From the NCBI RefSeq assembly GCF_026153205.1, contig NZ_JAPFBW010000020.1:1-64000 (forward strand): 64,000 nucleotides of DNA. Direction: 5' to 3'. The position numbers were made by a program, and so were the translations under genes. A model generated the notes under the pieces. That model ran no database searches. It saw nothing but the letters and a program-made list of their open reading frames with translations, and was not told where the DNA came from. The DNA comes from Aquabacterium sp. A7-Y (GTDB lineage Bacteria; Pseudomonadota; Gammaproteobacteria; Burkholderiales; Burkholderiaceae_C). Of this stretch, positions 63,335 through 64,000 are shown piece by piece. Every line of letters starts with the position of its first letter. Position 1 is the stretch's first letter.

Positions 63335-64000
63335 ATGGATGGCTCAACCACTCCAACAGGGGAGTTGGAGACACTTTCGAAAATCATCAATGAAATAAAA
63401 CCCACAGGGGATCTGCTGGATCAGCTCGACCAGTTCTCCCTGAAGGTGAATGAAGTGATTCCCTTCAAGAAGTGCATCTTGCTTCATGAGCGCGACGGCA
63501 AGTCGATTTCAAGAGGCATCATGTACCGCAGTTCGGGTCGGCTGCCCGAGCGCGACGAAGGCAGTCGCGGGCGGTCCTGGATCGGCCCGCCGATCGGCAT
63601 CAGCCGCTACTTGGCCTGCTTCGAGAAAACCGAGCCGCTCGACAACGCGTTTTTCTGGCGCGATACGAATAGCGGGGACATCGATCTGGATCCGAGAATC
63701 GCCGATCTGCGAAACCAGATGAAGGGTGGCGAAGGCGTGGCAGGCAGCGTGCGTTCCTTGAGCTCGGACACCGGCGACGTGGCCACCCTGTTCCAGCTCG
63801 AATGCACACGCGGCAGCCTGCGCATGCGGCACCTTCTGATGGTCAGCTTCATTTCCTTCTACCTGCATTCCAGCTTCACGCTGAGAGTGGTGGATTCGAA
63901 CTGGCAGGATGAACCTTCCGGGGTAAACCTGACGGCGAAGGAGAAGGAGGTTCTGAAGTGGGTGATCGAGGGCAAGACGTCCTGGGAGGTCGGGCGAATC
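63335..64000 (+). CDS. LuxR-type transcriptional regulator (partial, runs off the end)
   Basis: The first 222 codons are in the window. GGGAGGAG precedes the ATG. The N-terminal ~190 residues look like the sensor of EpsA-like/LuxR-solo regulators (FSLKVNEVIPFKKCILLHER, WIGPPIGISRYLACFEKT, FISFYLHSSFTLRVVDSNW). The last visible residues VNLTAKEKEVLKWVIEGKTS WEVGRI are the beginning of a LuxR/GerE helix-turn-helix (family pattern LTxREREVLxWxxxGKT). EpsA-type regulators commonly head exopolysaccharide loci in PEP-CTERM bacteria, which would fit the PEP-CTERM protein here; that is inference. The 3' end is outside the window. Confidence 0.85.
   Translation, partial: MDGSTTPTGELETLSKIINEIKPTGDLLDQLDQFSLKVNEVIPFKKCILLHERDGKSISRGIMYRSSGRLPERDEGSRGRSWIGPPIGISRYLACFEKTEPLDNAFFWRDTNSGDIDLDPRIADLRNQMKGGEGVAGSVRSLSSDTGDVATLFQLECTRGSLRMRHLLMVSFISFYLHSSFTLRVVDSNWQDEPSGVNLTAKEKEVLKWVIEGKTSWEVGRI

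Overview
This window is about 64 kb of high-GC chromosome from a betaproteobacterium, most likely a Burkholderiales member of the Rubrivivax/Caldimonas/Leptothrix type. I infer this from the GC-rich codon usage, the arginine succinyltransferase (AST) pathway with split AruF/AruG subunits, a PEP-CTERM protein, many two-component and AraC-type regulators, and a type III secretion export apparatus. No rRNA, tRNA or CRISPR array is visible.

Layout. (1) 1-6391: the inner-membrane export module of a type III secretion system in the order sctP(partial)-Q-R-S-T-U-V, tightly packed and partly overlapping. (2) 6.5-13.3 kb: housekeeping and stress genes. These are an exported ankyrin-repeat protein, a YcaQ/AlkX-type DNA glycosylase, a Phd/YefM antitoxin followed directly by a GNAT acetyltransferase, a Tat-signal superoxide dismutase, glyoxalase I, an MFS exporter and a fluoroacetate-dehalogenase-like hydrolase. 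(3) 13.3-24.2 kb: a full AST arginine-catabolism cluster on the minus strand (astC, aruF, aruG, astD, astB, a basic-amino-acid ABC transporter, astE, and an AraC-type ArgR-like regulator). A 62-bp triple tandem repeat between astD and astB encodes a chain of overlapping mini-ORFs. astE carries a +1 frameshift. (4) 24.5-32.9 kb: a chemoreceptor behind a sigma-28 promoter, a CAP-domain lipoprotein, a ZIP transporter, a Mn-catalase, a LysM/TPR lipoprotein, a 3-hydroxyisobutyrate-dehydrogenase-like enzyme, and an AhpD-like protein with a divergent AraC regulator.

(5) 32.9-47.8 kb is accessory and mosaic. It holds an Rhs remnant, small immunity-like genes (DUF4259, a DUF7668-like protein), an amber-interrupted small gene, a PEP-CTERM protein, an IS256 transposase remnant and an unrecognised 463-aa protein with a nucleotidyltransferase-like motif. 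It also holds a Ser/Thr kinase-polysaccharide deacetylase-TPR lipoprotein operon, a deletion remnant of a UxaA-type dehydratase, and a full Rhs protein with almost no toxin tip. A 13-bp perfect inverted repeat brackets 42.9-47.8 kb. (6) 47.9-64 kb: signalling and metabolism. These are a ROK regulator, a MESH1-like HD hydrolase, a CHASE/PAS hybrid kinase frameshifted in a C7 tract, an OmpR-type regulator plus PAS-GAF kinase, and an FNR-family regulator without the cluster cysteines. They continue with a carbamoyltransferase-like pseudoenzyme behind an FNR-type box, an APC permease, a DUF445 protein, a beta-propeller phytase (frameshifted near its end), and the first 222 codons of a LuxR-type regulator that runs off the end.

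Three genes (astE, the hybrid kinase, phytase) each recover a complete, family-typical protein if one base is removed from a G/C run. That pattern is compatible with consensus errors as well as real mutations, so these are marked as frameshifted rather than confidently dead.
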